From Shinella sp. WSJ-2 (lineage in GTDB: Bacteria > Pseudomonadota > Alphaproteobacteria > Rhizobiales > Rhizobiaceae): DNA of 64,000 bases. The position numbers were made by a program, and so were the translations under genes. The number at the start of each line of letters is the position of its first letter. The first letter of the stretch is position 1. The notes under the pieces were generated by a model. The model was not told where the DNA came from and did not search any database. It was given only the letters and a program-made list of their open reading frames with translations. The stretch spans positions 62,001 through 126,000 of the forward strand of contig NZ_QWBU01000008.1 in assembly GCF_003432075.1 (NCBI RefSeq), written 5' to 3'. Shown piece by piece: positions 17,150 through 25,594 of this stretch.

Positions 17150-17172
17150 ATGGTCGGGTCAAGCCCGACCAT
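17150..17172. repeat. Perfect 9-bp hairpin in intergenic repeat
   Basis: ATGGTCGGG (17150-17158) pairs perfectly with CCCGACCAT (17164-17172) around TCAAG. It lies 64 bases after the M3 peptidase stop and could also act as a transcription end signal, although there is no T tract. Confidence 0.65.
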
Positions 17173-17235
17173 GACGGAGGAGAGGTGGAGTCCTTACAGG
17201 AAACAACGACCTCAGGCGCCTTTCTGACAGACCAC

Positions 17236-19296
17236 TCAGGCCGCCAGCCCCTTCTTCTCCAGCATGGCCTCCGGCGTCGGTAGCTTGCCGCGGAAGGCCT
17301 TGTAGGCATCCTCGGGGTCCACCGAGCCGCCAACGGCGTAGATATAGGTCTTCAGCCGCGCCGCCATGGCGGGGTTGAAGGCGTCGCCCGTTTCCGTGAA
17401 GGCGGAGAAGGCATCGGCGTCGAGCACTTCCGACCACATGTAGGAATAGTAGCCGGCCGAATAGCCGTCACCCGAGAAGACATGCTGGAAGTGTGGCGTT
17501 GCGTGGCGCATGACGATGGATTTCGGCAGGCCGATCTTTTCCAAAACCTCGCCCTGCACCGCCATCGGGTCCTCGACCGGCCCACGCGTATGGAACGCCA
17601 TGTCGACCAGCGCCGACGAGGTGAATTCCACCGTCGCGAAGCCGGAATTGAAGGTGCGGGCGGCCAGAACCTTGTCGAGCAATGCCTGCGGCATGGCTTC
17701 GCCGGTCTGGTAATGCACGGCGTAACGCGTCAGGATTTCCGGCACCGTCAGCCAGTGTTCGTAAAGTTGCGAGGGCAGTTCGACGAAATCGCGCGATACG
17801 CCCGTGCCCGACACCGAGGGATAGGTGACATCCGACAGCATACCGTGCAGCGCATGGCCGAATTCGTGGAACAGCGTGCGCGCATCGTCGAGCGACAGCA
17901 GCGCCGGCTTGCCCTCGGCGGGTTTTGCAAAATTGCAGACATTGTAGATGATCGGGATCTCGCCGACCGAACCGTTCGGCAGCGGCAGGCGATGCTGGCT
18001 CTGGTAGGAGCTCATCCAGGCGCCGGACCGCTTGGAAGAGCGCGCGAAGTAATCGCCGAGGAACATGGCGACCAGCCTGTTCTCGCGGTCGCGGATTTCG
18101 AAAACCCGCACATCGGGATGATAGACGGGCACATCCTTCTTCTCGACGGCGCGGATGCCGAACAGCCGCTCGGCAACGTCGAAGCAGGCGTCGATGATCT
18201 TTTCGAGCTGCAGATAGGGTTTCAGCTCGGCTTCGGAGAAATTGAATTTTTTCGCGCGCAGCTTTTCGGCGTAGTAGCGCCAGTCCCAGGGCATGACCTC
18301 GTGGTTGCGACCCTCGTCCGCGATGAGCGCGGCAAGCTCCGCCTCCTCCTCGCGCGCCCGCGCGACGGCCTTTTCCCAGACCTGCATCAACAGCCCGTTC
18401 ACCGCATCCGGGGTCTTCGCCATGGTGTTGTCGAGCTTCAGTGCGGCGAAATTCGCGTAGCCGAGCAGCCCGGCCTTTTCCGCACGCAGCGAAAGCGTGT
18501 CCTTCACAATGCCGCGATTGTCCGTCTCGCCATCATTCTCGCCGCGTGCCACCCAGGCGCGGAACGCCTGCTCACGCAGGTCCCGGCGGGCGGAGGAGGC
18601 AAGGAAGGGCTCGATGATCGAGCGCGACAGGGTGACGGCATAGCGCCCGTCCTGTCCGCGGTCGCGCGCCGCAGCCGCCATGGCGTCCTTCAGGAAATCC
18701 GGCAGGCCGTCCAGCGCCTCGCCCTCGTCGAGAAAGAGCGCCCAGCTCTTCTCGTCGGCCAACACGTTCTGCCCGAATTTCGCGCCGAGGCCGGCAAGCC
18801 GCTCGTTGATCGCCGAAAGCCGGTCCTGCTCGGGCTTGGCTAGCTTGGCGCCCGACTTCACAAACCCCTTCCAATGCCGCTCCAGCACGCGGACCTGCTC
18901 CAGCGAGAGGTTGAGGCCCGCGCGGCCTTCCCACAGCGCATCGATGCGCTTGAAGAGCGCGGCATTGGTGCCGATTTTCGAATAGTGCCGCGACATTTTA
19001 GGCGCGATATCGCGTTCCAGCGCCTGGATCGTGTCGTTGGTGTTCGCACCGGCTCGGCTCCAGAACAGGGCCGAGACCCGCGACAGCGCGTCGCCGGCGA
19101 TTTCTAGCGCCACCACCGTGTTCTCGAAGGTCGGCACGTCGGGATTGTCGGCGATGGCATCGATCTCCGCCTCGTGGGCGGCAAGCGCCGCATCGAAACT
19201 CGCCGCAAAGGCCTCGTCCCTGACGAGATCGAACCGCGGCAAGCCGTTGAGGCCGGTCCATTCGACGAGGGCGGGATCGATCGGCGTTTCGGTCAT
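17236..19296 (-). CDS. M3 family zinc metallopeptidase (oligopeptidase A/Dcp type)
   Basis: M3A enzymes cut short peptides in the cytosol and finish protein turnover. The 686-residue protein has the zinc motif HEFGH at 477-481 with the third ligand E506 in DFVELPSQLYEHW. The substrate-binding loop HATPHFQHVFSGDGYSAGYYSYMW lies near 598-621. The N-terminal two-thirds is helical as expected. The start at 19296 gives the normal MTETPIDPALVEWTG opening and has an AGGATC ribosome binding site; the frame is open 89 codons upstream, but that part is unlike the family. Whether it is a dipeptidyl carboxypeptidase or an oligopeptidase cannot be decided by eye. Confidence 0.93.
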   Translation of the reverse strand: MTETPIDPALVEWTGLNGLPRFDLVRDEAFAASFDAALAAHEAEIDAIADNPDVPTFENTVVALEIAGDALSRVSALFWSRAGANTNDTIQALERDIAPKMSRHYSKIGTNAALFKRIDALWEGRAGLNLSLEQVRVLERHWKGFVKSGAKLAKPEQDRLSAINERLAGLGAKFGQNVLADEKSWALFLDEGEALDGLPDFLKDAMAAAARDRGQDGRYAVTLSRSIIEPFLASSARRDLREQAFRAWVARGENDGETDNRGIVKDTLSLRAEKAGLLGYANFAALKLDNTMAKTPDAVNGLLMQVWEKAVARAREEEAELAALIADEGRNHEVMPWDWRYYAEKLRAKKFNFSEAELKPYLQLEKIIDACFDVAERLFGIRAVEKKDVPVYHPDVRVFEIRDRENRLVAMFLGDYFARSSKRSGAWMSSYQSQHRLPLPNGSVGEIPIIYNVCNFAKPAEGKPALLSLDDARTLFHEFGHALHGMLSDVTYPSVSGTGVSRDFVELPSQLYEHWLTVPEILTRYAVHYQTGEAMPQALLDKVLAARTFNSGFATVEFTSSALVDMAFHTRGPVEDPMAVQGEVLEKIGLPKSIVMRHATPHFQHVFSGDGYSAGYYSYMWSEVLDADAFSAFTETGDAFNPAMAARLKTYIYAVGGSVDPEDAYKAFRGKLPTPEAMLEKKGLAA

Positions 19297-19379
19297 GGGA
19301 GATCCTTTCTGGCAAATCACTGTGCTTGGAATATAGGAACGGAGACGGGGTCCGGTACAGGGGAGCGGCACAAAAACCG

Positions 19380-19404
19380 GGAACGTAAACCGCACTGCCG
19401 CGTT
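19380..19404 (+). promoter_or_regulatory. EcfG/RpoE2-type general stress promoter
   Basis: GGAAC (19380-19384), sixteen bases, then CGTT (19401-19404) match the EcfG-class consensus GGAAC-N16/17-CGTT exactly. Transcription would start near 19411 and run through a leader of about 265 bases into the DUF475 gene at 19676. The match is seen; activity is inferred. Confidence 0.65.
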
Positions 19405-19639
19405 AGACCGGCTGCGGCACCCTGCCTCTTGACGCGGACGGCAACTTCGGTGAAAACAGTCCGGTTCGCGGCCTTTTGACATCCCTGCCGCGACGAACCC
19501 TGGTGCCGGGCCCCTCTGGCGAGAGTTTTTACGGCGCTCTCGTGATGTCGGTACCGCCAGCAATGAGCCGGCGGATTCAAACGCACATGAACATCCTGAC
19601 CATGCCTTACCCGCATGCCCGTTGTGGTATGCGCAACTT

Positions 19640-19678
19640 CACCTCCCGTATCTCCACCTCCATGGAGGTGCTGTCATG
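19640..19678 (+). promoter_or_regulatory. Shine-Dalgarno sequestering leader hairpin of the DUF475 gene
   Basis: The ribosome binding site GGAGGTG (19664-19670) sits in a perfect 16-bp palindrome, CACCTCCATGGAGGTG (19655-19670), and can fold as CACCTC-CATG-GAGGTG. A second copy of CACCTCC at 19640-19646 offers an alternative pairing partner. This layout would hide the ribosome binding site and is typical of translational switches. I see no yybP-ykoY core sequence in the leader. Confidence 0.5.
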
Positions 19679-20797
19679 ATTGGCAACGGCGAAGGCAAGA
19701 CCACCCTCTCCTATCTCAAATGGGCTTTCATCTCGACCGTCATCGGCCTTGCGCTCGGCGCGTGGCTGGGCTGGCAGACGGAAGGCACGCTCGCCGGCAT
19801 GGCGACCGTCTTTTTCATTTGCGCGGTTCTGGCGGTGCTGGAAATCTCGCTCTCCTTCGATAACGCCATCGTAAACGCCAACAAGCTCAAGGACATGACG
19901 CCGGTCTGGCAACGCCGGTTCCTGACCTGGGGCATCCTGATCGCCGTCTTCGGCATGCGTATCGTCTTCCCGCTGTTGATCGTTGTCATCGCCGCCGGCA
20001 TCGGCCCGATCGACGCGCTCATTCTCGCGGCCCGCGAGCCGGCGGAATACGCCCGCATCATGAACGAGGCGCATCTGCCCATCGCCGCGTTCGGCGGTAC
20101 GTTCCTGATGATGGTCGGCCTCACCTACTTCTTCAACCACGAGAAGGACGTGCACTGGATCGGCTTCATCGAGAAGCACATGGCACGCTCGGCGACCGTC
20201 AAGGGCATCGAGATCGCCTTCGTTCTGGCGCTGATCATCGGCTTTTCCAAGCTCTTGGAGCCGGCTGAGGCCAATACCTTCGTGCATGCGGCCGTCTACG
20301 GCCTCCTGACCTTCCTTGCGGTCGAAGTCATCGGCGGCCTGCTCGATGCCTCGCAGAAGGCGATGTCGGAAGCGGCCAAGGGCGGCCTCGGCGCCTTCAT
20401 CTATCTGGAAGTGCTCGATGCCAGCTTCTCCTTCGACGGCGTCATCGGCGCCTTCGCGCTGACGCAGAACCTCTTCGTCATCGCCATCGGCCTCGGCATC
20501 GGCGCCATGTATGTGCGCTCGATGACCATCATGCTGGTGGAGAAGGGCACGCTGGCCGAATACCGCTACCTGGAGCACGGCGCGTTCTACGCGATCCTGA
20601 TCCTGTCGGTCGTGATGTACTGCCAGACGCTGGTGCATATCCCCGAGGTCATCACCGGCCTTGGCGGCGCGACGCTCATCGGCATCTCGCTGTGGTCCTC
20701 CATCCGCTACAACAGGCGGGAGAAGGAACTGGGGCATCATGCGGCCCCGCATGCCGGCGACCGCGTCGCCGCGCAGCTTGGCGAGAACAAGGCTTAA
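19676..20797 (+). CDS. DUF475/TerC-like integral membrane protein
   Basis: The 373-residue protein belongs to the DUF475 branch of the TerC superfamily, whose members include metal (for example manganese) exporters and tellurite-resistance proteins. It has about nine membrane helices. Two conserved acidic motifs, ISLSFDNAIVNANKL (D62) and LDASFSFDGVIGAFALTQ (about 257-274), resemble the paired metal-binding motifs of TerC and Alx. The start ATG at 19676 has the strong ribosome binding site GGAGGTG, but this site is buried in a palindrome. It is monocistronic and followed by two terminators. An EcfG-type promoter and long leader suggest stress-controlled expression. The transported ion is unknown. 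Confidence 0.88.
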   Translation: MIGNGEGKTTLSYLKWAFISTVIGLALGAWLGWQTEGTLAGMATVFFICAVLAVLEISLSFDNAIVNANKLKDMTPVWQRRFLTWGILIAVFGMRIVFPLLIVVIAAGIGPIDALILAAREPAEYARIMNEAHLPIAAFGGTFLMMVGLTYFFNHEKDVHWIGFIEKHMARSATVKGIEIAFVLALIIGFSKLLEPAEANTFVHAAVYGLLTFLAVEVIGGLLDASQKAMSEAAKGGLGAFIYLEVLDASFSFDGVIGAFALTQNLFVIAIGLGIGAMYVRSMTIMLVEKGTLAEYRYLEHGAFYAILILSVVMYCQTLVHIPEVITGLGGATLIGISLWSSIRYNRREKELGHHAAPHAGDRVAAQLGENKA

Positions 20798-20805
20798 AGA
20801 CATTG

Positions 20806-20835
20806 GGCCGGCCGTTTCGACGGCCGGCCTTTCTT
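20806..20835 (+). terminator. Intrinsic terminator of the DUF475 gene
   Basis: GGCCGGCCGT (20806-20815) pairs with ACGGCCGGCC (20820-20829) around TTCG, followed by TTTCTT. It begins nine bases after the stop codon. Confidence 0.92.
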
Positions 20836-20856
20836 TCAAAGCAACGCCAAATATAG

Positions 20857-20890
20857 AAGGCCCGCTGGTCTTGCGACCAGCGGGCCTTTT
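20857..20890. terminator. Second, bidirectional terminator
   Basis: AAGGCCCGCTGGTC (20857-20870) pairs with GACCAGCGGGCCTT (20875-20888) around TTGC and is followed by T residues on the plus strand. On the minus strand it lies 25 bases after the stop of the 54-residue gene, so it can serve both. Confidence 0.88.
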
Positions 20891-20914
20891 TATCGGGAAA
20901 ATTCTCGTGTCGCG

Positions 20915-21079
20915 TTAGGAGCGCGGGAAGCCGGCGGGGTCGATGCCGAGCGTCTTGAGGTCGCGTTCCCTCGGGCGACGGTGCCCTTCAACGGCCGCGG
21001 CGGCTGCGTTGGCAGCGCTCAGTACGGCGAAGGCCCGGCCGAAGAAGCCCTGGGCGAAGGAATTGCGGAGGGAGGTCAT
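20915..21079 (-). CDS. Unrecognised 54-residue protein, DUF1127-like end
   Basis: An intact 54-residue reading frame starts at the ATG at 21079 and stops at 20915. The product opens with MTSLRNSFAQGFFGRAFAVL, has an alanine-rich stretch at 22-29 (AANAAAAA) and ends in a basic part, GHRRPRERDLKTLGIDPAG. The RERDLKTLGID segment resembles the end of DUF1127 proteins, small arginine-rich proteins that in rhizobia influence RNA turnover and phosphate or carbon regulation, but the rest does not, so this is tentative. It lies just before a bidirectional terminator and is isolated from neighbours by hairpins on both sides, which supports a real small gene. The ribosome binding site is weak. Confidence 0.6.
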   Translation of the reverse strand: MTSLRNSFAQGFFGRAFAVLSAANAAAAAVEGHRRPRERDLKTLGIDPAGFPRS

Positions 21080-21173
21080 TGGAATGCTCGCTTTCTGTTT
21101 TAGCTTACGAGCACAAGATGATATCTCGGACCGAAAAGTACAACAGCCGGTTTGTCAGCCCAGCCATGCAACG

Positions 21174-21209
21174 AATGCAGGCCGGAAACGGGCGTTTCCG
21201 GCCTGCATT
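21174..21209 (-). terminator. Long perfect hairpin downstream of tctA
   Basis: AATGCAGGCCGGAAAC (21174-21189) pairs perfectly over 16 bp with GTTTCCGGCCTGCATT (21194-21209) around GGGC, 24 bases after the tctA stop. It lacks a good T tract on the minus strand, so it may also act as an mRNA-stabilising 3-prime hairpin. Confidence 0.75.
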
Positions 21210-21232
21210 GTTTCAACACCCCTGGGAAAGAC

Positions 21233-22750
21233 TCAGTCTTCGTTCGCCGCAAGCTGCGAGAGAACTTCGCCCCGGCCGCGGGCGCGCAGGATGAGCGGCA
21301 CGGCGACGGCGAGGAAGGCGAGGCCGAAGAGCAGGACGGCAATCGGCGACATGAACAGGGCCGTCACGTCACCCTGGCTGATCGCAAGCGCCCGGCGCAA
21401 TTGCTGCTCGGCCATCGGCCCCAAGATGAGGCCGACGACGACGGGGGCGATCGGATAACCGAACAGCCGCATGGCGAAACCGAGCAGGCCGAAAGCCAGG
21501 AGCATGCCGAGTTCGAAGACCGACGGATTGGCGCCGATCGTGCCGAGCGTCGCGAAGACCAGAATGCCGGCATAGAGCCAGGGTTTTGGGATGCTGAGCA
21601 GTTTCACCCAGAGGCCGATCAGCGGCAGGTTCAGCACCAGCAGCATGAAATTGGCAATGAGCAGGCTGGCGATGAGGCCCCAGACGAGCTGCGGATTGGT
21701 CGCAAACAGCAGCGGCCCCGGTTGCAGGCCATACTGCTGAAAGCCGGCGAGCATGATGGCGGCCGTCGCCGAGGTCGGAAGACCAAGTGTCAGCAGCGGA
21801 ACGAGCGTGCCGGCGGCCGAGGCGTTGTTCGCCGCTTCCGGCCCGGCCACGCCTTCGATAGCGCCCTTGCCGAATTCTTCCGGATGTTTGCTCAGTTTCT
21901 TTTCCGTGGCGTAGGAGAGGAACGTACCGATCTCCGCACCGCCGGCCGGCATGGCCCCGATCGGGAAGCCGATCGCGGTGCCGCGCAGCCAGGGCTTCCA
22001 AGAGCGCGCCCAATCGGCCGCATTCATCCAGACCGAGCCCTTCACGGCCTCGATCTTGTCCGGCTCCGAATCGCCCTTGGAAGCGATGTAGAGCGATTCA
22101 CCGATGGCAAACATTGCGACGGCCAGCGTCGTCACTTCCACGCCATCGAGAAGATCGGGAATGCCGAAGGACAGCCGCGTCTGGCCGCTCAGCTGGTCGA
22201 TGCCGATGATCGCGAGCGTCAGGCCGACGAAGAGCGAGGTCAGGCCGCGCAGGGTGGAATCGCCGAAAGCCGAGGAGACCGTAACGAAAGCCAGCACCAT
22301 CAGGGCGAAATATTCGCGTGGACCGAAGACCAGCGCGATCTTGACGATGAAGGGCGCGATGAAGGCGAGCGCCAGCGTGGCGATGAGGCCGGCGACGAAA
22401 GAACCGATAGCGGCTGTCGCAAGGGCCGGCCCGCCGCGCCCCGCCCGCGCCATCTTGTTGCCCTCGAGCGCCGTGACGATCGAGGCGCTTTCGCCGGGCG
22501 TGTTGAGCAGGATCGAGGCTGTCGAGCCGCCATACATTCCGCCGTAATAGATACCGGCGAACATGATGAGGGAGCCGGCCGGGTCAAGCTTGTAGGTGAC
22601 CGGCAGGAGCAGCGCCACGGTGAGCGCCGGGCCGATGCCGGGCAGCACGCCGACGGCCGTGCCCAGCGTCACGCCGATCAGCGCATAGAGCAGGTTCATC
22701 GGCAGAACGGCGACGGCTAGGCCCTGAAAGAAGAATTCGAATGTCGACAT
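21233..22750 (-). CDS. tctA: Tripartite tricarboxylate transporter, large membrane subunit
   Basis: TctA is the large permease of the TTT family, which imports citrate and related carboxylates using a periplasmic binding protein. The 505 residues form about twelve membrane helices. Family signatures include [54 protein letters not shown] near 34-88 and the second-half repeat [16 protein letters not shown] and [26 protein letters not shown]. The start is ATG at 22750, twelve bases after the tctB stop. It is the last gene of the leftward tctC-tctB-tctA operon and ends in a long hairpin. The actual substrate is not readable from sequence. Confidence 0.95.
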   Translation of the reverse strand: MSTFEFFFQGLAVAVLPMNLLYALIGVTLGTAVGVLPGIGPALTVALLLPVTYKLDPAGSLIMFAGIYYGGMYGGSTASILLNTPGESASIVTALEGNKMARAGRGGPALATAAIGSFVAGLIATLALAFIAPFIVKIALVFGPREYFALMVLAFVTVSSAFGDSTLRGLTSLFVGLTLAIIGIDQLSGQTRLSFGIPDLLDGVEVTTLAVAMFAIGESLYIASKGDSEPDKIEAVKGSVWMNAADWARSWKPWLRGTAIGFPIGAMPAGGAEIGTFLSYATEKKLSKHPEEFGKGAIEGVAGPEAANNASAAGTLVPLLTLGLPTSATAAIMLAGFQQYGLQPGPLLFATNPQLVWGLIASLLIANFMLLVLNLPLIGLWVKLLSIPKPWLYAGILVFATLGTIGANPSVFELGMLLAFGLLGFAMRLFGYPIAPVVVGLILGPMAEQQLRRALAISQGDVTALFMSPIAVLLFGLAFLAVAVPLILRARGRGEVLSQLAANED

Positions 22751-22762
22751 GGCGTCGCCCCT

Positions 22763-23257
22763 TTAGAAAAACAGGCGTTCGAGCGGCCCGGCCGGCAGGG
22801 ACAGCTGCAACAGCTTGGCGAAGATCACCCAGACGACGAAGGAAAGCGCGATACCGATCGGGATGGTCGCCCAGAGCTTGCGCCGGCCGAAGCCGCAGGC
22901 GGTGAGCGCGAAGAGCAGGCCCGTCGCAATCGAGAAGCCGGCCGGTTTCAAGAGCAGCATCTGCGCGGCGAGGCCCGCGACGAGACAGATGACCGGCATG
23001 CGGGCGACGGGCTCGCGCACCGGGAAATCGCCGCGCCAGGCCTCGAAAATGGTCCAGATGCCCAGGATCACGAGGCCGATCGCGATCCAGTGCGGCACCG
23101 TGGCGGGACCGATGGGCGCGACATTGCTGACGGCGGTGATGCGGGCGACATCCCACCAGATCACGGCGGCGACGATGAGGAGCGCGGGTCCGATGACCAG
23201 CGCCGCCCGGTCAGGGCGGCGCTTTCCTCGCGCGTGAGAGGACGAGACCTCGCTCAT
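22763..23257 (-). CDS. tctB: Tripartite tricarboxylate transporter, small membrane subunit
   Basis: TctB is the small four-helix membrane subunit of the TTT uptake system and pairs with TctA. The 164 residues have hydrophobic helices at about 19-37, 56-72, 85-120 (two) and 130-150, after a basic cytosolic N terminus with GKRRPDRAA. The family is weakly conserved and the call rests on topology, length and position between tctC and tctA. Its ATG overlaps the tctC stop in an ATGA arrangement (23254-23257), so translation is coupled. Confidence 0.9.
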   Translation of the reverse strand: MSEVSSSHARGKRRPDRAALVIGPALLIVAAVIWWDVARITAVSNVAPIGPATVPHWIAIGLVILGIWTIFEAWRGDFPVREPVARMPVICLVAGLAAQMLLLKPAGFSIATGLLFALTACGFGRRKLWATIPIGIALSFVVWVIFAKLLQLSLPAGPLERLFF

Positions 23258-24198
23258 TTGACGAGCCCGATATCCTTGAGGATGCTTTCGGTCGCCGCGA
23301 CATCCTTGTCGAGCTGCGCCTTGAAGGCATCACCGGCGAGGTAGGTGTCCTGCCAGCCCTTGGTCTTCAGGATGTCCTGCCAGGCGGCGGATTTGACCAT
23401 CTTTTCGATATCGCCGTTGATCGCCGTGACCTGCTCGGCCGAAAGGCCGGGGGCGGCGGCAATCATGCGCCAGTTCTGCACGACGACGTCGAGGCCGCTT
23501 TCCTTGATCGTCGGGCCGTCGATGCCCTCGATGCGTGCGTCGCTGGAGATGGCGATCAGGCGCAGCGTGCCAGCCTTCACCTGGCCTTCGAATTCGCCAT
23601 AACCGGAGATACCAGCGGTCACCTGGTTGCCGAGAATGGCGGCCAGTGCCTCGCCGCCGCCGGCATAGGCGACGTAGTTGATCTTGGTCGGATCGACGCC
23701 GGCAGCCTTGGCGATCAGGCCGGCCGTGATGTGGTCCGTGCCGCCGGCCGAGCCGCCAGCCCAGGAAACGGCGCCCGGATCGGCCTTCAGGGCCTTGATC
23801 AGGTCTTCCATGTTCTGGATCGGCGAGGCGGCGGGGACGACGATCGCTTCATATTCGCCGGTGAGGCGGGCGATCGGGGTCACGTCCTTCAGCGAAACCG
23901 GCGACTGGTTCGTGAGGATCGCGCCGACCATGACATAGCCGCCGACGATGAGGGCGTTCGGATTGCCGCTGTTCTGGCTGGCGAACTGGGCAAGACCGAT
24001 CGTGCCACCGGCGCCCGGAACGTTCGTCACCTGCACGCTGCCGGAAATCTTCTCATCCTGCAAAACGGTCTGGATCGAGCGGGCCGTCTGGTCCCAGCCG
24101 CCGCCGGGGCCGGCCGGCGCGATGATAGAATAATCGGCGGCAAAGGCCGGAAGCGCCATGGCGCCGGCGATAAGGGATGCCAGGAAGAAATGTTTCAA
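23254..24198 (-). CDS. tctC: Tripartite tricarboxylate transporter, periplasmic binding protein
   Basis: TctC captures the carboxylate substrate in the periplasm and delivers it to TctAB. The 314 residues start with a signal peptide ([19 protein letters not shown]), followed by [16 protein letters not shown], the phosphate-like loop of Bug/TctC proteins, [16 protein letters not shown], and [21 protein letters not shown]. The start codon is a TTG at 24198. It is supported by a GGAGGA ribosome binding site seven bases before it and by the signal peptide beginning right there. It leads the tctCBA operon. Regulation by the nearby TctD/TctE pair is likely. Confidence 0.94.
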   Translation of the reverse strand: MKHFFLASLIAGAMALPAFAADYSIIAPAGPGGGWDQTARSIQTVLQDEKISGSVQVTNVPGAGGTIGLAQFASQNSGNPNALIVGGYVMVGAILTNQSPVSLKDVTPIARLTGEYEAIVVPAASPIQNMEDLIKALKADPGAVSWAGGSAGGTDHITAGLIAKAAGVDPTKINYVAYAGGGEALAAILGNQVTAGISGYGEFEGQVKAGTLRLIAISSDARIEGIDGPTIKESGLDVVVQNWRMIAAAPGLSAEQVTAINGDIEKMVKSAAWQDILKTKGWQDTYLAGDAFKAQLDKDVAATESILKDIGLVK

Positions 24199-24448
24199 AG
24201 GTCTGTCCTCCGTCAGGCGCGGTTTTCGCGCACGTTTCGATGGCGGGGGATAGGCAGCCGTGGCGGCGCGAACGTTTTGGTTCGCGGGCGCTGAAAAATT
24301 CGGCTGAAGTCTCCTCCCGATCTCCCGTCCGCCTCCACGGACGATGAAGAGCCCTAAACCAGCACAAAAAGCTGACATCTAACTGACATGGAGCACGGCG
24401 GCGTGTTGTCGAGAGGCCGGACGGGATACGACAGCCGCAAAAACCGGC

Positions 24449-25516
24449 CTATTGCTTGCGCAGAACCTCGTTCCAGCGCGCGATCAACCGGGCGCGTTTG
24501 ACCTGGTCGAGATAGACCATCAGGCCGGGGCTGACAGGCACGGGTTTCAGCTGCGCGCCGAGCAGCGCGCTCATGGTGCGCGCCGTATTGGAACCGGAGA
24601 CATCGGGGCTGACGGCGGCGATCTGCAATTCGCGCGACAGGATTTCCTGGCCCTCCTTTGACATGAAGAAGGCGAGGTAGCGCCGGCCGAGTTCCGGCGA
24701 GGCCGCCGCCTGCGGCACGAGGCCGATGCGTGACATGACGACGGTATAATCCTTCGGCAGCACGATGCCGACATTCGGATCGCGCGAGGCCCAGTCGGCG
24801 GCATAGGAGCCGAGGATATTGTAGCCGAGCACGAAGCGGCCGTCGGCGACGCGTTCAAGGATCGCCGAACTCGTCGAGTACAGTTTGACGCCGGCCGCCC
24901 CCATCGCCTGGATCACGGTCCAGATATCGCCGAACTGCTCCTGGTCGCGCGCCATGAAGAGGAAACCGACGCCGGATCGCTCGATGTCGTAGGTGCCGAT
25001 GCGGCCGAAGACCTTCTCGCCCTCGCTCTTGAGATAGTCCACGAACTCCGCCCGCGAGGCCGGCGGCTTGCGACCCTTGAAGCTCGGCTTGTGATAGACG
25101 AAGACGGCCGGCTCGAAGGTCAACGCATAGGCGGTGTTGCGCCAGTTGGCCCATTGCGGCCAGCGGTCGCTCATCGGCAGGTCGCTGCGCTGGGCGTAAC
25201 CGTCATTGCTGAGCTTGACCTGCAGGTCCATCGCCGAAGAGAAGGCGAAATCCGCCGTCTTCTCGCCCGCATCGGTCTCGCGCACGATGCGGTCATGCAC
25301 CTCGCCGGTCAGCATTTCCTCATAGCGCACGGCGACATCGGGATTGGCCGCCTGGAACCCGCGGATCATCGGCCGCGCCAGCGGTTCGTCGAGCGAGGAA
25401 TAGACGACAAGGACTGGCGCCTGCGCATTGCCGTCGCGCGCCGGAAACAGGGTGGCATCGGCGAAGGCGGAAAGCGGCGCGGAAAGCAGCGCGAGAAGGG
25501 TGAGGACAAGACGCAT
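24449..25516 (-). CDS. Orphan periplasmic iron/phosphonate-type ABC substrate-binding protein
   Basis: The 355-residue protein is a type II periplasmic binding protein of the AfuA/FbpA and 2-aminoethylphosphonate class. It has a signal peptide (1-20), then PVLVVYSSLDEPLARPMIRGFQAANPDV, the lobe-linking FEPAVFVYHKPSF and the end SRIGLVPQAAASPELGRRYLAFFMSKEGQEIL. No permease or ATPase gene accompanies it. It lies divergent from tctD/tctE (78 bp between starts) and downstream of tctC in the same direction (250 bp gap), so it may act as the periplasmic sensor partner of TctE rather than in transport. That role is inferred from context. The ATG at 25516 is followed by a proper signal peptide. Confidence 0.88.
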   Translation of the reverse strand: MRLVLTLLALLSAPLSAFADATLFPARDGNAQAPVLVVYSSLDEPLARPMIRGFQAANPDVAVRYEEMLTGEVHDRIVRETDAGEKTADFAFSSAMDLQVKLSNDGYAQRSDLPMSDRWPQWANWRNTAYALTFEPAVFVYHKPSFKGRKPPASRAEFVDYLKSEGEKVFGRIGTYDIERSGVGFLFMARDQEQFGDIWTVIQAMGAAGVKLYSTSSAILERVADGRFVLGYNILGSYAADWASRDPNVGIVLPKDYTVVMSRIGLVPQAAASPELGRRYLAFFMSKEGQEILSRELQIAAVSPDVSGSNTARTMSALLGAQLKPVPVSPGLMVYLDQVKRARLIARWNEVLRKQ

Positions 25517-25594
25517 GGCGCGACCTTGCCAAAGCAAGGGCATGTTCACAAGTGCAGCCGCCACCGCTAAGGTCCAGTAGGGAGGACAACACGC

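Larger units (their letters stand above)
16918..17235. other. Gene-free stretch built of intergenic palindromes
   Basis: This 318-bp stretch between two leftward genes has no convincing gene. It holds an 18-bp near-palindrome (16999-17016) flanked by related GGGAG(C/G)ATGACGG repeats, a 19-bp perfect palindrome (17106-17124) that recurs at 35841, and a 23-bp perfect hairpin (17150-17172). The mix resembles the short dispersed palindromic elements common in rhizobial genomes. Confidence 0.6.

Noticed and set aside
16918-17235. Possible protein gene in the gap before the PhoD gene
   Set aside because: Open frames here are broken by palindromes and have a Pro/Arg-rich, non-protein composition; the stretch is better explained as repeat elements.
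19405-19675. yybP-ykoY manganese riboswitch before the DUF475 gene
   Set aside because: TerC relatives often have one, but the conserved core of this class is not visible in the leader, so I report only an uncharacterised SD-sequestering structure.
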